A stretch of DNA of 27,828 nt from an uncultured Clostridia bacterium. Its GTDB lineage: Bacteria > Bacillota > Clostridia > TANB77 > CAG-508. Below are positions 6,273-13,647 of the stretch, in pieces. The notes under the pieces are model-generated. The model saw nothing but the letters and a program-made list of their open reading frames with translations, did no database searches and was not told the origin of the DNA. A program made the position numbers and the translations under genes. The stretch is taken from the NCBI GenBank assembly GCA_934148985.1, contig CAKPDO010000019.1:1-27828 (forward strand). Direction: 5' to 3'. Each line of letters begins with the position of its first letter. Position 1 is the first letter of the stretch.

Positions 6273-8543
6273 ATGAAAGAAAAACATGAACAAAAAGGTA
6301 TAACCCTGATTGCGTTAGTTGTTACAATCATAGTGCTTTTAATATTAGCAGGAATAAGCATAAATGCACTAGCTGGAAATAATGGAATACTAAATAGGGC
6401 AACAGAAGCAAAGATATCTCAGGGAATTGCTCAAGTAGAAGAAATGGGAAGAGTAAGACTTCAAGCAGCTTATGCTGAAAATTTAGGCATTGTAGATGAT
6501 GCAACAGCAAAAACAGCAGTAATTGCTGAATTAACAAATAATGGTTATGAAGTAAAAGATATAAGCACTTCAAACCAAACTGTAAAAGGACTATTAATAC
6601 AAGACTCATCAGGCTCAAATATTAATGAAGTAGGAGTAGTACAAGGTAAAAGTGTAACAATAAAAGTTGCATTAGATACTGATGGAGATACATCTACAAA
6701 AACATATGTAAAAATAGAAGGAAAATATTACGAATTAGATGTAACAGGTTTAAATGTAAATGTTTCAAGACAAGAATATAAGGAAGTTCCAAATGAAGAA
6801 GGAGGATATCAAATAAAATTAACACCACCATCAAGTGGAATAGAAATGACAGCAGCAGGAACAAAAATAACAAAAGAAACAGCAATAACAGCAGGAGCTG
6901 GAATTATTGTTAAGGCAACAGGTGATGCTGGAACATTTAAGTTTAATGTTAAAGAAACAAAAACTTCTGTAACAAGAGATGTAAATGTTGTAGTTTCAGT
7001 TAATGAATCATATGCAACAGGTTTAAGTGTTAAGGTTAAAGACGATGGAAGCACAGAAGTTGAAGCTGGAAAGACTGTTAAATTAGAAGCAACAAAGACT
7101 CCAGCAAGTTCAACAGATACAGTTTCATGGAGCATCAAATCAGGAAGTGCAACTGTAGATGCACAAGGAACTGTTACTATAAATAGTGATGCTCAAGCTG
7201 GAAGCACGGTTGTTGTTGCAGCAAATTTGGTTAGAGCAGATGGTACAACAAGTAATGTTGGAGAAAAGACAATAACTTTAACAGTTAAAGTAAAAGTAGC
7301 AGGAGCAGAAGCTATTACAACAGGTTATGGAACATCAGTTGCAGTAGCAAATGCAAAAGATTTAATTGGAGCTCAGGTTACAAACTATAATGATGGAAAT
7401 GACGATGGAGATGGCTCTGGTTGGCAAGTATTTTATATAGGTACTGAACCCGGTGGAACAGAAGAAAGGATTTATTTGATTTCGACAGATTATATTAAAG
7501 TAAGAAATTATCCGGATGCAAGTGATGGAACATCTTTTGCAAGCGGAGTAAAAGAAAACAATGGAACAAATTATGCAAAAAAATATACTCCAGAAATAAC
7601 CAAAATAGCAAGTTTAAGAAAAACAATTTCAGATAGAAGTATAAATGGCTTGAAAATTGCAAGTAATGAAAGTCATGGAAAATATGATAAATTTGTATGG
7701 AATATATCAGATCCGGGTAATCCATATTCTGATTGTGTTGGTTCTTGGTCAGATGACGTGTATACGGGAAGAAGAAATTGGGAGTGTATTGGGGAGTATA
7801 CGGAGGACGGATCAGGAAATTCCTATTATGATTATCATGATACGATAGAACTAGAAGCAAATGGACAATACAGTGAAGACGGATATAGCATAAATTTAAC
7901 AGAAGCAGCGGCCGGCAAATGGGTTGATATTTATGAACCACAGGATGGATTTAGTAACGTATGCAGTAAATATGCAGGAAGTAGCTATATAAATTCAGAT
8001 AGCAAAGCAAAAAAGTGGATAAGTTGGGCAAATCAATATAGTAGTTCAACAAATGACAATATAAGCTCAGTAAGTTATATGTTAGATACAAATGTATGGA
8101 CAAGCAAATACGGAGATAATAATTTTGCAGATTATGTAATAGGAGGACCAACATTAGAAATGTTTGTAGCAAGTTGGAATACGAAACATCCTGAAAGTAA
8201 AATTTATTGCGATGGTACAGGAAGCAATAGCAAATATGGATATTATGTAGGACGCACAAGTGGGTCAACAGACCAATTAACAAATATTGGAACATCAGAT
8301 AGCACTTATGTAAAAACATCAGAAGATAAAGCAAATGCCTTCTGGCTTGCCTCGCCTTCTGCTAACAACATCAGCACCTACCGCGTGATGGCCGTGTACT
8401 ACGACGGCTACGTGGCCTACGACTACTTCGCGCACGGCAATACCTACTACGGCGGCAACAATGGGTTCCGTCCCCTAGTTTGTCTATCATCTGATGTCAA
8501 ACTTGTAAGCAACGGAAATGGAACATATAAGTTACAAAAATAA
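6273..8543 (+). CDS. Pilin-anchored Ig-domain surface protein with a hypervariable-type C-terminus
   Basis: 756 aa from the ATG at 6273, which has AGGAAGGA 10 bases upstream. An in-frame ATG at 6249 would add 8 residues but has no ribosome binding site. MKEKHEQKG is a short basic type IV prepilin leader, cut after G9. ITLIALVVTIIVLLILAGI then forms the hydrophobic helix; the usual Glu5 of pilins is replaced (ITLIA). A BIG2-like Ig domain spans about residues 246-342 (GLSVKVKDDGSTEVEAGKTV...ATKTPASSTDTVSWS). The C-terminal half (about 363-756) resembles DUF6273-like or C-type-lectin-like modules of Clostridia surface proteins and ends FWLASPSANN...GFRPLVCLSSD. The codons for residues 690-737 are GC-rich and almost all NNC, unlike the rest of the gene; see the separate entry. 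The protein is probably exposed on the surface as a minor pilin or adhesin. No prepilin peptidase or assembly ATPase is in the window. Confidence 0.85.
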   Translation: MKEKHEQKGITLIALVVTIIVLLILAGISINALAGNNGILNRATEAKISQGIAQVEEMGRVRLQAAYAENLGIVDDATAKTAVIAELTNNGYEVKDISTSNQTVKGLLIQDSSGSNINEVGVVQGKSVTIKVALDTDGDTSTKTYVKIEGKYYELDVTGLNVNVSRQEYKEVPNEEGGYQIKLTPPSSGIEMTAAGTKITKETAITAGAGIIVKATGDAGTFKFNVKETKTSVTRDVNVVVSVNESYATGLSVKVKDDGSTEVEAGKTVKLEATKTPASSTDTVSWSIKSGSATVDAQGTVTINSDAQAGSTVVVAANLVRADGTTSNVGEKTITLTVKVKVAGAEAITTGYGTSVAVANAKDLIGAQVTNYNDGNDDGDGSGWQVFYIGTEPGGTEERIYLISTDYIKVRNYPDASDGTSFASGVKENNGTNYAKKYTPEITKIASLRKTISDRSINGLKIASNESHGKYDKFVWNISDPGNPYSDCVGSWSDDVYTGRRNWECIGEYTEDGSGNSYYDYHDTIELEANGQYSEDGYSINLTEAAAGKWVDIYEPQDGFSNVCSKYAGSSYINSDSKAKKWISWANQYSSSTNDNISSVSYMLDTNVWTSKYGDNNFADYVIGGPTLEMFVASWNTKHPESKIYCDGTGSNSKYGYYVGRTSGSTDQLTNIGTSDSTYVKTSEDKANAFWLASPSANNISTYRVMAVYYDGYVAYDYFAHGNTYYGGNNGFRPLVCLSSDVKLVSNGNGTYKLQK
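8337..8489 (+). other. Putative DGR variable region (VR) in the 3' end of the surface-protein gene
   Basis: The segment from GCCTTCTGGCTTGCCTCGCC to GGGTTCCGTCCCCTAG breaks sharply from its surroundings. I count 70 G+C in the 120 bases 8341-8460, against 17 in 60 at 8041-8100. In the 37 codons 8364-8474, 34 end in G or C. Most are NNC: AAC, ATC, AGC, ACC, TAC, TTC, CGC, CAC, GCC, GAC and GGC all occur. These are what adenine-specific mutagenesis of AAC codons in a template would give. The encoded SxYRVMxVxxxGxVxxxxxxxG...NNGFRPL is rich in Tyr, Asp, Gly and Ser, as in C-type-lectin binding faces. Non-A positions such as GTG, TTC-CGT-CCC and TGG would be the constant scaffold. The cognate template and reverse transcriptase are not in this window, so the call is inference from composition and position. 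Confidence 0.6.
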
Positions 8544-8562
8544 GGCACAAACATGAACACAG

Positions 8563-8596
8563 GTATGCTCGTGGGACTTTATGTCCGCGGGCATGC
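8563..8596 (+). other. GC-rich stem-loop downstream of the putative VR
   Basis: The left arm GTATGCTCGTGGGAC (8563-8577) pairs with GTCCGCGGGCATGC (8583-8596) around a TTTAT loop. This gives 14 base pairs including three G-T wobbles, plus one bulged G. It lies 20 bases after the stop codon and about 75-105 bases after the putative VR. It lacks a T-tract (GCTTAATATAAG follows), so it is a poor intrinsic terminator. In the Bordetella phage DGR a hairpin just past the VR is needed for efficient retrohoming, and this could play that part. A protein-binding or mRNA-stability role is equally possible. Confidence 0.6.
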
Positions 8597-8919
8597 GCTT
8601 AATATAAGAATGTGGAAAGGAAATGTAATGAAATATTTTCCAAATCAAATGAATATGTGAAAAAGAAAAGAGCAATTGAAAACATTAAAATCCTTTTTAC
8701 AAAGGGAACTATAACATTGTAAACTTGAAATATACTACTTAAAATTAAATGTTCTTTTTGTAAAAATGATTTTAACTAATCTAGGCAATAATTAAGGTAA
8801 TTCTTATCTGGATGAAACAATAAAAAATTATCAAAAAACTAGGAGAATTAAAGAATGGAAACAATAGCCTACATATTTTATAACGAAAAAAGTATATAAT
8901 GAAATAATAGGAGAAAAAC
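8597..8919 (+). other. Intergenic region with a 14-codon leader ORF
   Basis: About 320 A/T-rich bases precede the polymerase/ligase gene. The only notable item is a small frame at 8855-8899 (METIAYIFYNEKSI, stop TAA), which has a good AGGAGA ribosome binding site at 8841-8846. It ends 20 bases before the next start and could be a leader peptide or a decayed gene start. No clear promoter or terminator was found. Confidence 0.35.
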
Positions 8920-11322
8920 ATGGAAAAAATAATAAACAAATTAGATAAAATATATTTAGTAATACTATGCTTAAACATAGCATTATTAAATTTATTAGTA
9001 GGCTCAACACATACGGACCCAAGATTTGTTTTACAAGCATTAGTAATGTTTGAAACATTAATTTATATAATAATAAAAAAAATAAATAAAAAGCAAAATA
9101 TAATAATAAAAAACAAAATAGATGTAGTAATGCTTTTATTTACAATAGCGTCTATCTTACCATTAATATTTAAAACTTATGTATCTAAGTATTATACAAT
9201 AAATATGTTTTTAATGACAATAACAATGTATTGTTTATATATACAAACCAGAAATATAATAACAACTCCCAAAAGAAAAAATGTTATAATAATCACTTCA
9301 CTTATATCGTCAATATTAATAATAATATTTGGCATTGATAAATTATATTTTAATACATTTAAACCATTTTTAGATAAAATATACACAGCAGCATCAGATG
9401 CTTATGGAATGACATCTACTTTAGGATATAGTAATGCAGTAGCATCATATATGATGTTTATGTTTATTTTAGCACTTGGAAAATATTTACAAACACCTAA
9501 AAAGACTATAAAATGTTTATATGCTTTATCTATGCAAATATCTATGCTAGGATTTTATTTTGGAAATAGTAGAGCAGGTATGATTTTATTGTCTATAATA
9601 TTAGTTTTTTACTGTATAATGTTAAAGAAAAAAATATTAAGTATAAGAACTATATTTCAATTAATTTTTACATTTTCTTATGCTATATTATTTGAAAAAG
9701 TTACACAACAATACACAACGAAAACAATATTATGGGTACAGCTTAGTGTTTTTTTGGTAATAAATTATTTAATAAATTACATATTGGAAATTTTTATAAA
9801 AAAAATAAATATGAAAAGAATAGAAAAATATATATCTATAAAAAGACTAATAACATTAATTTTAATTATAACAATAGGAATTGGCACTTTTATAATAATA
9901 GATTCAAGGAGAAGTGAACCAATAACTAAAAAAGATGATGAAATAGTTACAATATATGGAAATATATTTGACTCCAATACAAAATATGAAATAAAAATAG
10001 ATTATGAAGCAAATATTCAAGAAGATTCATTTATTCAAATAAACGTAAGAAATCAATATAGAAAAAATAATACAATAGGCAAAATGAATGTTAAAAATGG
10101 AAAAAATACTGACATAGTTGAAGTTACAACTCCAGATATGATAATTGAAAGAGGTCAATTAGTATTTAAAACAAAGGGAGATGGAAATATTACAATTAAC
10201 AAAATATATATAAATGATAAAGAGTATGTTGCTAAATGTAAATATGTTCCTGAATCTATCTTGAAATTAATGAGAACTGTAAACTTTAAAACCACCAGTG
10301 TATCTGAAAGAATATCAATGTACAAATCAGGCTTAAAACTAGTAAAAAGAAGCCCACTAATAGGAAGTGGAGGAAAAACATATTCAAGTTTATTTGCAAC
10401 TGTAAAAGAATACAACTATTTAACATTTGAACTACATAATTACATAATAGATTTATTAATAGATTACGGAATATTTGGACTACTAATGTATGTAATAATA
10501 ATAGCATTAACAATAAAAAGTTTTCTAAAAAGCGAAAAAAACATAACAGACTTATCAATATTTACTGCAATAATGTTTGTTACAATACACACAATATTTG
10601 ATTTTGACTTAGCATATATGGTAACATTTGCAAATTACTTTATATTTATAGCAATAATAAATAAAAATGATAAAGAAATACAAGCAATAAAACTGGAAAA
10701 ATGGATATGTAGTATATTATGTGTAATATTTGCAATACTTATAATATTTAATATAAGATGTGCTTATGGAAAATATTTATCAACTAAAAAAGAATATGAA
10801 AAAGCAATAAAATATTATCCATATAGTAAAGAAATAAAAGAAAGAATTATAAGTATAAATGAAAATAACAAAGAAATGCTAAAAAATTATTTTAAAACAG
10901 AAAAAAATAATAACCAACTTAAAATGTGCAGAAAACTGTATAAAAAAATTAGCTCAAAATATAGTGTAAACAAATATTATGATGGAAAAGAAGAAATTAA
11001 AATAATATATAATGAGCTGGTAATTAATCCAAGAGATGAAAGATATAATGTTTCTGCAATACTTAACAAGGGAGAACTTCTTAATTCTATGGTAAAACTT
11101 TTAGAAGATGTAAAATTGGTAACTAAAGATGAAGAATTAGAAGAAATGATTTATGGTTTTGCAAATGAATTTCTTGAAAAATACGATGAAAATGTGGAAC
11201 AAATAAAGGATACAAATAAAAACCTTTATAAAGAGGAAAACATAGCACGAGAACTTGATAGATATAAAAAAATATATGACGATTTGAGCATATACAAACA
11301 GATATATATGGATATTCAATAA
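8920..11322 (+). CDS. O-antigen ligase/Wzy-like polysaccharide polymerase
   Basis: An 800-aa multi-spanning membrane protein, long for the family. Residues 1-310 hold about 10 hydrophobic helices with FGNSRAGMILLSIIL around residue 215, the first Wzy_C/WaaL-type signature. Residues about 328-450 are a hydrophilic beta-rich extracytoplasmic domain (KYEIKIDYEANIQEDSFIQI). HNYIIDLLIDYGIFGLLMYV near residue 505 is the conserved second signature, followed by more helices to about 620. The last ~180 residues are soluble, helical and TPR-like (STKKEYEKAIKYYPYSKEIK). AGGAGA precedes the ATG. Proteins of this group polymerise or ligate undecaprenyl-linked repeat units on the outer face of the membrane. 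Paired with the flippase at 4354 and the glycosyltransferases, it is the likely Wzy of the locus. A ligase to another acceptor cannot be excluded. Confidence 0.82.
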   Translation: MEKIINKLDKIYLVILCLNIALLNLLVGSTHTDPRFVLQALVMFETLIYIIIKKINKKQNIIIKNKIDVVMLLFTIASILPLIFKTYVSKYYTINMFLMTITMYCLYIQTRNIITTPKRKNVIIITSLISSILIIIFGIDKLYFNTFKPFLDKIYTAASDAYGMTSTLGYSNAVASYMMFMFILALGKYLQTPKKTIKCLYALSMQISMLGFYFGNSRAGMILLSIILVFYCIMLKKKILSIRTIFQLIFTFSYAILFEKVTQQYTTKTILWVQLSVFLVINYLINYILEIFIKKINMKRIEKYISIKRLITLILIITIGIGTFIIIDSRRSEPITKKDDEIVTIYGNIFDSNTKYEIKIDYEANIQEDSFIQINVRNQYRKNNTIGKMNVKNGKNTDIVEVTTPDMIIERGQLVFKTKGDGNITINKIYINDKEYVAKCKYVPESILKLMRTVNFKTTSVSERISMYKSGLKLVKRSPLIGSGGKTYSSLFATVKEYNYLTFELHNYIIDLLIDYGIFGLLMYVIIIALTIKSFLKSEKNITDLSIFTAIMFVTIHTIFDFDLAYMVTFANYFIFIAIINKNDKEIQAIKLEKWICSILCVIFAILIIFNIRCAYGKYLSTKKEYEKAIKYYPYSKEIKERIISINENNKEMLKNYFKTEKNNNQLKMCRKLYKKISSKYSVNKYYDGKEEIKIIYNELVINPRDERYNVSAILNKGELLNSMVKLLEDVKLVTKDEELEEMIYGFANEFLEKYDENVEQIKDTNKNLYKEENIARELDRYKKIYDDLSIYKQIYMDIQ

Positions 11323-11336
11323 TTGAAAGGAAAAAG

Positions 11337-12095
11337 ATGAAAAAAGATTTAATAAGCATAATACTTCCAGTTTACAACTGTGAAAAATACATAAAACAAA
11401 CAATAGAATCTGTTATAAATCAAACATACCAAGATTTTGAACTACTAATAGTAAATGATTGTTCAACAGATAATAGTTTAGAAGAAATAAAAAATGCAAC
11501 TAAAGACATTAAAGACAAGGCAAAAATATTTAATCTTCCACAAAATTCAGGAGTGGCAGCAGCAAGAAATCTAGCACTAGAACATGCAAATGGAGAGTTT
11601 ATTGCATATTTAGACGGTGATGATTTGTGGGAAAAGGAAAAACTAGAGAAAGAACTGAAATTTATTAGAAAAAAAGATATAGCATTTGCATATACAAATT
11701 TTAAGTATTTAAGGGAAAATGGATTTAAGGAAGTTAAAATTTTTCCAGTGAAATTTGATTATAAAAAGGCTCTAAAGAATACAATTATTCTTACTTCTAC
11801 AGTTATGTTTGATATGAAAAAAATAGATAAATCTTTACTTAAAATGCCAAATATTAAAAGAGGCCAAGATGCAGCTACTTGGTGGAATATTTTGAAAAAT
11901 GGATATATGGCTTATGGGTTAAATGAATATTTAACAGTGTATAGAAGAAGAACAGATTCTCTTTCTTTTAATAAAAGTTTTGCAATGAAAAGGACTTGGA
12001 ATTTGTATAGGAATGTAGAGAAGATGAGTTTTTTTAAGGCTTTATATTACTGGAATTGCTATGCCGCGAATGCGGTGATGAGGAGGATTTTTTGA
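11337..12095 (+). CDS. Family 2 glycosyltransferase
   Basis: 252 aa with a canonical GT-A/GT2 fold start: ISIILPVYNCEKYIKQTIES, LLIVNDCSTDNS at about 38-49, SGVAAARNLALEHANGEFIA, and the metal-binding DGDD near residues 91-94. The C-terminal YRRRTDSLSFNKS matches the usual end of short GT2 enzymes that lack membrane anchors. GAAAGGAA lies 7 bases before the ATG, and the gene starts 14 bases after the polymerase gene, so they are co-transcribed. It transfers a sugar from a nucleotide donor to a lipid-linked intermediate at the cytoplasmic face. The donor and acceptor cannot be predicted from sequence. Confidence 0.9.
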   Translation: MKKDLISIILPVYNCEKYIKQTIESVINQTYQDFELLIVNDCSTDNSLEEIKNATKDIKDKAKIFNLPQNSGVAAARNLALEHANGEFIAYLDGDDLWEKEKLEKELKFIRKKDIAFAYTNFKYLRENGFKEVKIFPVKFDYKKALKNTIILTSTVMFDMKKIDKSLLKMPNIKRGQDAATWWNILKNGYMAYGLNEYLTVYRRRTDSLSFNKSFAMKRTWNLYRNVEKMSFFKALYYWNCYAANAVMRRIF

Positions 12096-12122
12096 ATTTA
12101 AACAATTTAACTAATCAAAAGT

Positions 12123-12170
12123 ATTGACATTCAAATACATTTTAAATATAATATGTATATGAATGTCAAT
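12123..12170 (+). promoter_or_regulatory. Promoter embedded in a large palindrome: AbiEi operator
   Basis: ATTGACATTCAAATACAT (12123-12140) is the inverted repeat of ATGTATATGAATGTCAAT (12153-12170). The 18-base arms differ at one position and are separated by 12 bases. A consensus promoter, TTGACA (12124-12129), 17 bases, TATAAT (12147-12152), lies inside. The -35 box is in the left arm, the -10 box fills the spacer, and the start of transcription falls in the right arm. AbiEi antitoxins are known to repress their own promoter by binding inverted repeats, so this is very probably the autoregulatory operator. Confidence 0.8.
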
Positions 12171-12191
12171 ATTAATGAGGTGATGTGTTTT

Positions 12192-12776
12192 ATGAATTAT
12201 TGTGATAAAATAAAAAAAATAGCTGATAATAATAATGGAATTGTTTATGCAAAAAATTTAGAAAAGCAAAAAATACATAGGCAATTTATAGCTGAATTAG
12301 AAAAAAAAGGATATTTGACAAGGATTATGAAGGGAGTATATGTTAGAAATGATGTTGATTTAAGCGAATTTTGGGTTTTATCTAAAAGATATAAAAATGG
12401 GATTTTTTCACACAACACGGCTTTATATTTTTATAATATGACAGATAGAACGCCATTAAAAATTGATTTAACTTTTCCAAGCAATAATAGAATACATAAT
12501 GAATTTTTAAAAATACATTATGTAAAAAAAGAAAATCATAAAATTGGGGCTACAAATATAAAATTAGAGGATGGTACTGAGCTAAATATTTATAATATTG
12601 AGAGAACTATTTGTGATATAATTAGAGATAGAAATAAAATAGACCCTCAAATATTGAATAAAGCATTAAATGAATATGTAAAAAGAAAAGACAAAAATTT
12701 GCCATTACTATATGAATATGCAAAAATATTTAGAATAGACAAAATATTGATTCAATATATGGAGGTTTTACAATGA
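12192..12776 (+). CDS. abiEi: AbiEi-type antitoxin / transcriptional repressor
   Basis: 194 aa from the ATG at 12192. An earlier in-frame ATG at 12153 is rejected because it overlaps the end of the -10 box and would lie upstream of the transcript start. GAGG at 12177-12180 is the likely ribosome binding site. Residues 1-50 form a winged helix (NNGIVYAKNLEKQKIHRQFI...KKGYLTRIMKGVYV). The AbiEi_4-like part follows (FSHNTALYFYNMTDRTP, and ERTICDIIRD in the C-terminal domain). AbiE is a type IV toxin-antitoxin system linked to phage abortive infection. AbiEi neutralises the toxin without stable complex formation and represses the operon. The stop overlaps the toxin start by 4 bases (ATGA), the standard AbiE arrangement. 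Confidence 0.88.
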   Translation: MNYCDKIKKIADNNNGIVYAKNLEKQKIHRQFIAELEKKGYLTRIMKGVYVRNDVDLSEFWVLSKRYKNGIFSHNTALYFYNMTDRTPLKIDLTFPSNNRIHNEFLKIHYVKKENHKIGATNIKLEDGTELNIYNIERTICDIIRDRNKIDPQILNKALNEYVKRKDKNLPLLYEYAKIFRIDKILIQYMEVLQ

Positions 12777-13612
12777 TAAAAAATGTAATGAGCTTTAAAG
12801 CAATAATAAATAACATAGCAAAAGAAAATAAGGTTTCTGCTCAATCAGTTCTGCAAACATATATGTTAGAAAGATTATTAGAAAGAATTTCACTCTCTAA
12901 ATATAAAGACAATTTCATTCTTAAAGGTGGGATGCTAATTTCAGCTATGCTTGGAATTGATAGTAGAACGACCATGGATATGGATACAACAATAAAGGGA
13001 ATTGCTCTAACGGAAGAAAATGTTTCTAATATTATGAAAGAAATTTGTAATATAAAAATTGATGATAGGGTTACATTTGAAGTAATTAAAATTGAACCAA
13101 TAAGAGAAGAAGATGACTATGGTGGATACAGAGTTGCATTTAAAGCAAATTATATGGAAAATATGCCAGTTATTATGAAAGTTGATATAACTACTGGTGA
13201 CAAGATTACATATAGAGAAATACAGTATAATTTTGAACTTATGTTGGAAAATAGAAAAATAAATATATGGTCATATAATGTTGAAACAATAATTGCAGAA
13301 AAGTTTGAAGCTATTATAAAAAGAAGTGTTTTAGGAACTAGGATTAGAGATTACTATGATATTTATATGCTTATTAAGACACAACAAAAAAACATAGAAA
13401 ATCAAATTTTAAAAGATGCTATATATTCAACAGCTGAACATAGAAAATCAATTGAAATAATAAAAACATGGGAGAATGTTGTAAACGAACTGGAAAAAAG
13501 TGATATTATGAAACAGCACTGGAAAAAATATCAAAGTGATAACTTTTATGCAGAAGATATTAATTATGAGGATTTAATTAAATGTTTGAAAGACATTGGA
13601 GAACTTATTTAA
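12773..13612 (+). CDS. abiEii: AbiEii-type nucleotidyltransferase toxin
   Basis: 279 aa of the AbiEii (PF08843-type) family of the DNA polymerase beta nucleotidyltransferase fold. The active-site motif FILKGG (48-53) is followed by D69-M-D71 in TTMDMDTTIKG, the expected GG...DxD metal-binding pair. A later conserved block EKFEAIIKRSVLGTRIRDYYDIYML supplies the family's lysine and R-D/Y-D-I motif. These enzymes use nucleotide triphosphates, and related MenA-type toxins modify tRNA. Expression causes reversible growth arrest. It is coupled to abiEi by the ATGA overlap. All key residues are present, so the toxin appears active. The pair sits between two glycosyltransferase genes of the polysaccharide locus, which suggests later insertion. 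Confidence 0.88.
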   Translation: MIKNVMSFKAIINNIAKENKVSAQSVLQTYMLERLLERISLSKYKDNFILKGGMLISAMLGIDSRTTMDMDTTIKGIALTEENVSNIMKEICNIKIDDRVTFEVIKIEPIREEDDYGGYRVAFKANYMENMPVIMKVDITTGDKITYREIQYNFELMLENRKINIWSYNVETIIAEKFEAIIKRSVLGTRIRDYYDIYMLIKTQQKNIENQILKDAIYSTAEHRKSIEIIKTWENVVNELEKSDIMKQHWKKYQSDNFYAEDINYEDLIKCLKDIGELI

Positions 13613-13647
13613 TGAAAAATAAAATAGAAATACGTAAGGAGAAAATA

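Noticed and set aside
6328..8334. Long open frames on the minus strand of the surface-protein gene
   Set aside because: They are rich in Leu/His/Phe without ribosome binding sites and arise from the codon bias of the plus-strand gene.
8563..8596. Reading the GC-rich hairpin as a plain intrinsic terminator
   Set aside because: There is no T-tract after the stem, in contrast to most other terminators of the window. It is kept as an unexplained structure.
12153..12191. abiEi start at 12153
   Set aside because: This ATG directly abuts the -10 box and lies inside the operator, upstream of the expected transcription start.
13582..13647. Extended start of the glycosyltransferase overlapping abiEii
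   Set aside because: The extra 22 residues do not resemble the family, and the ATG at 13648 has a good AAGGAG.
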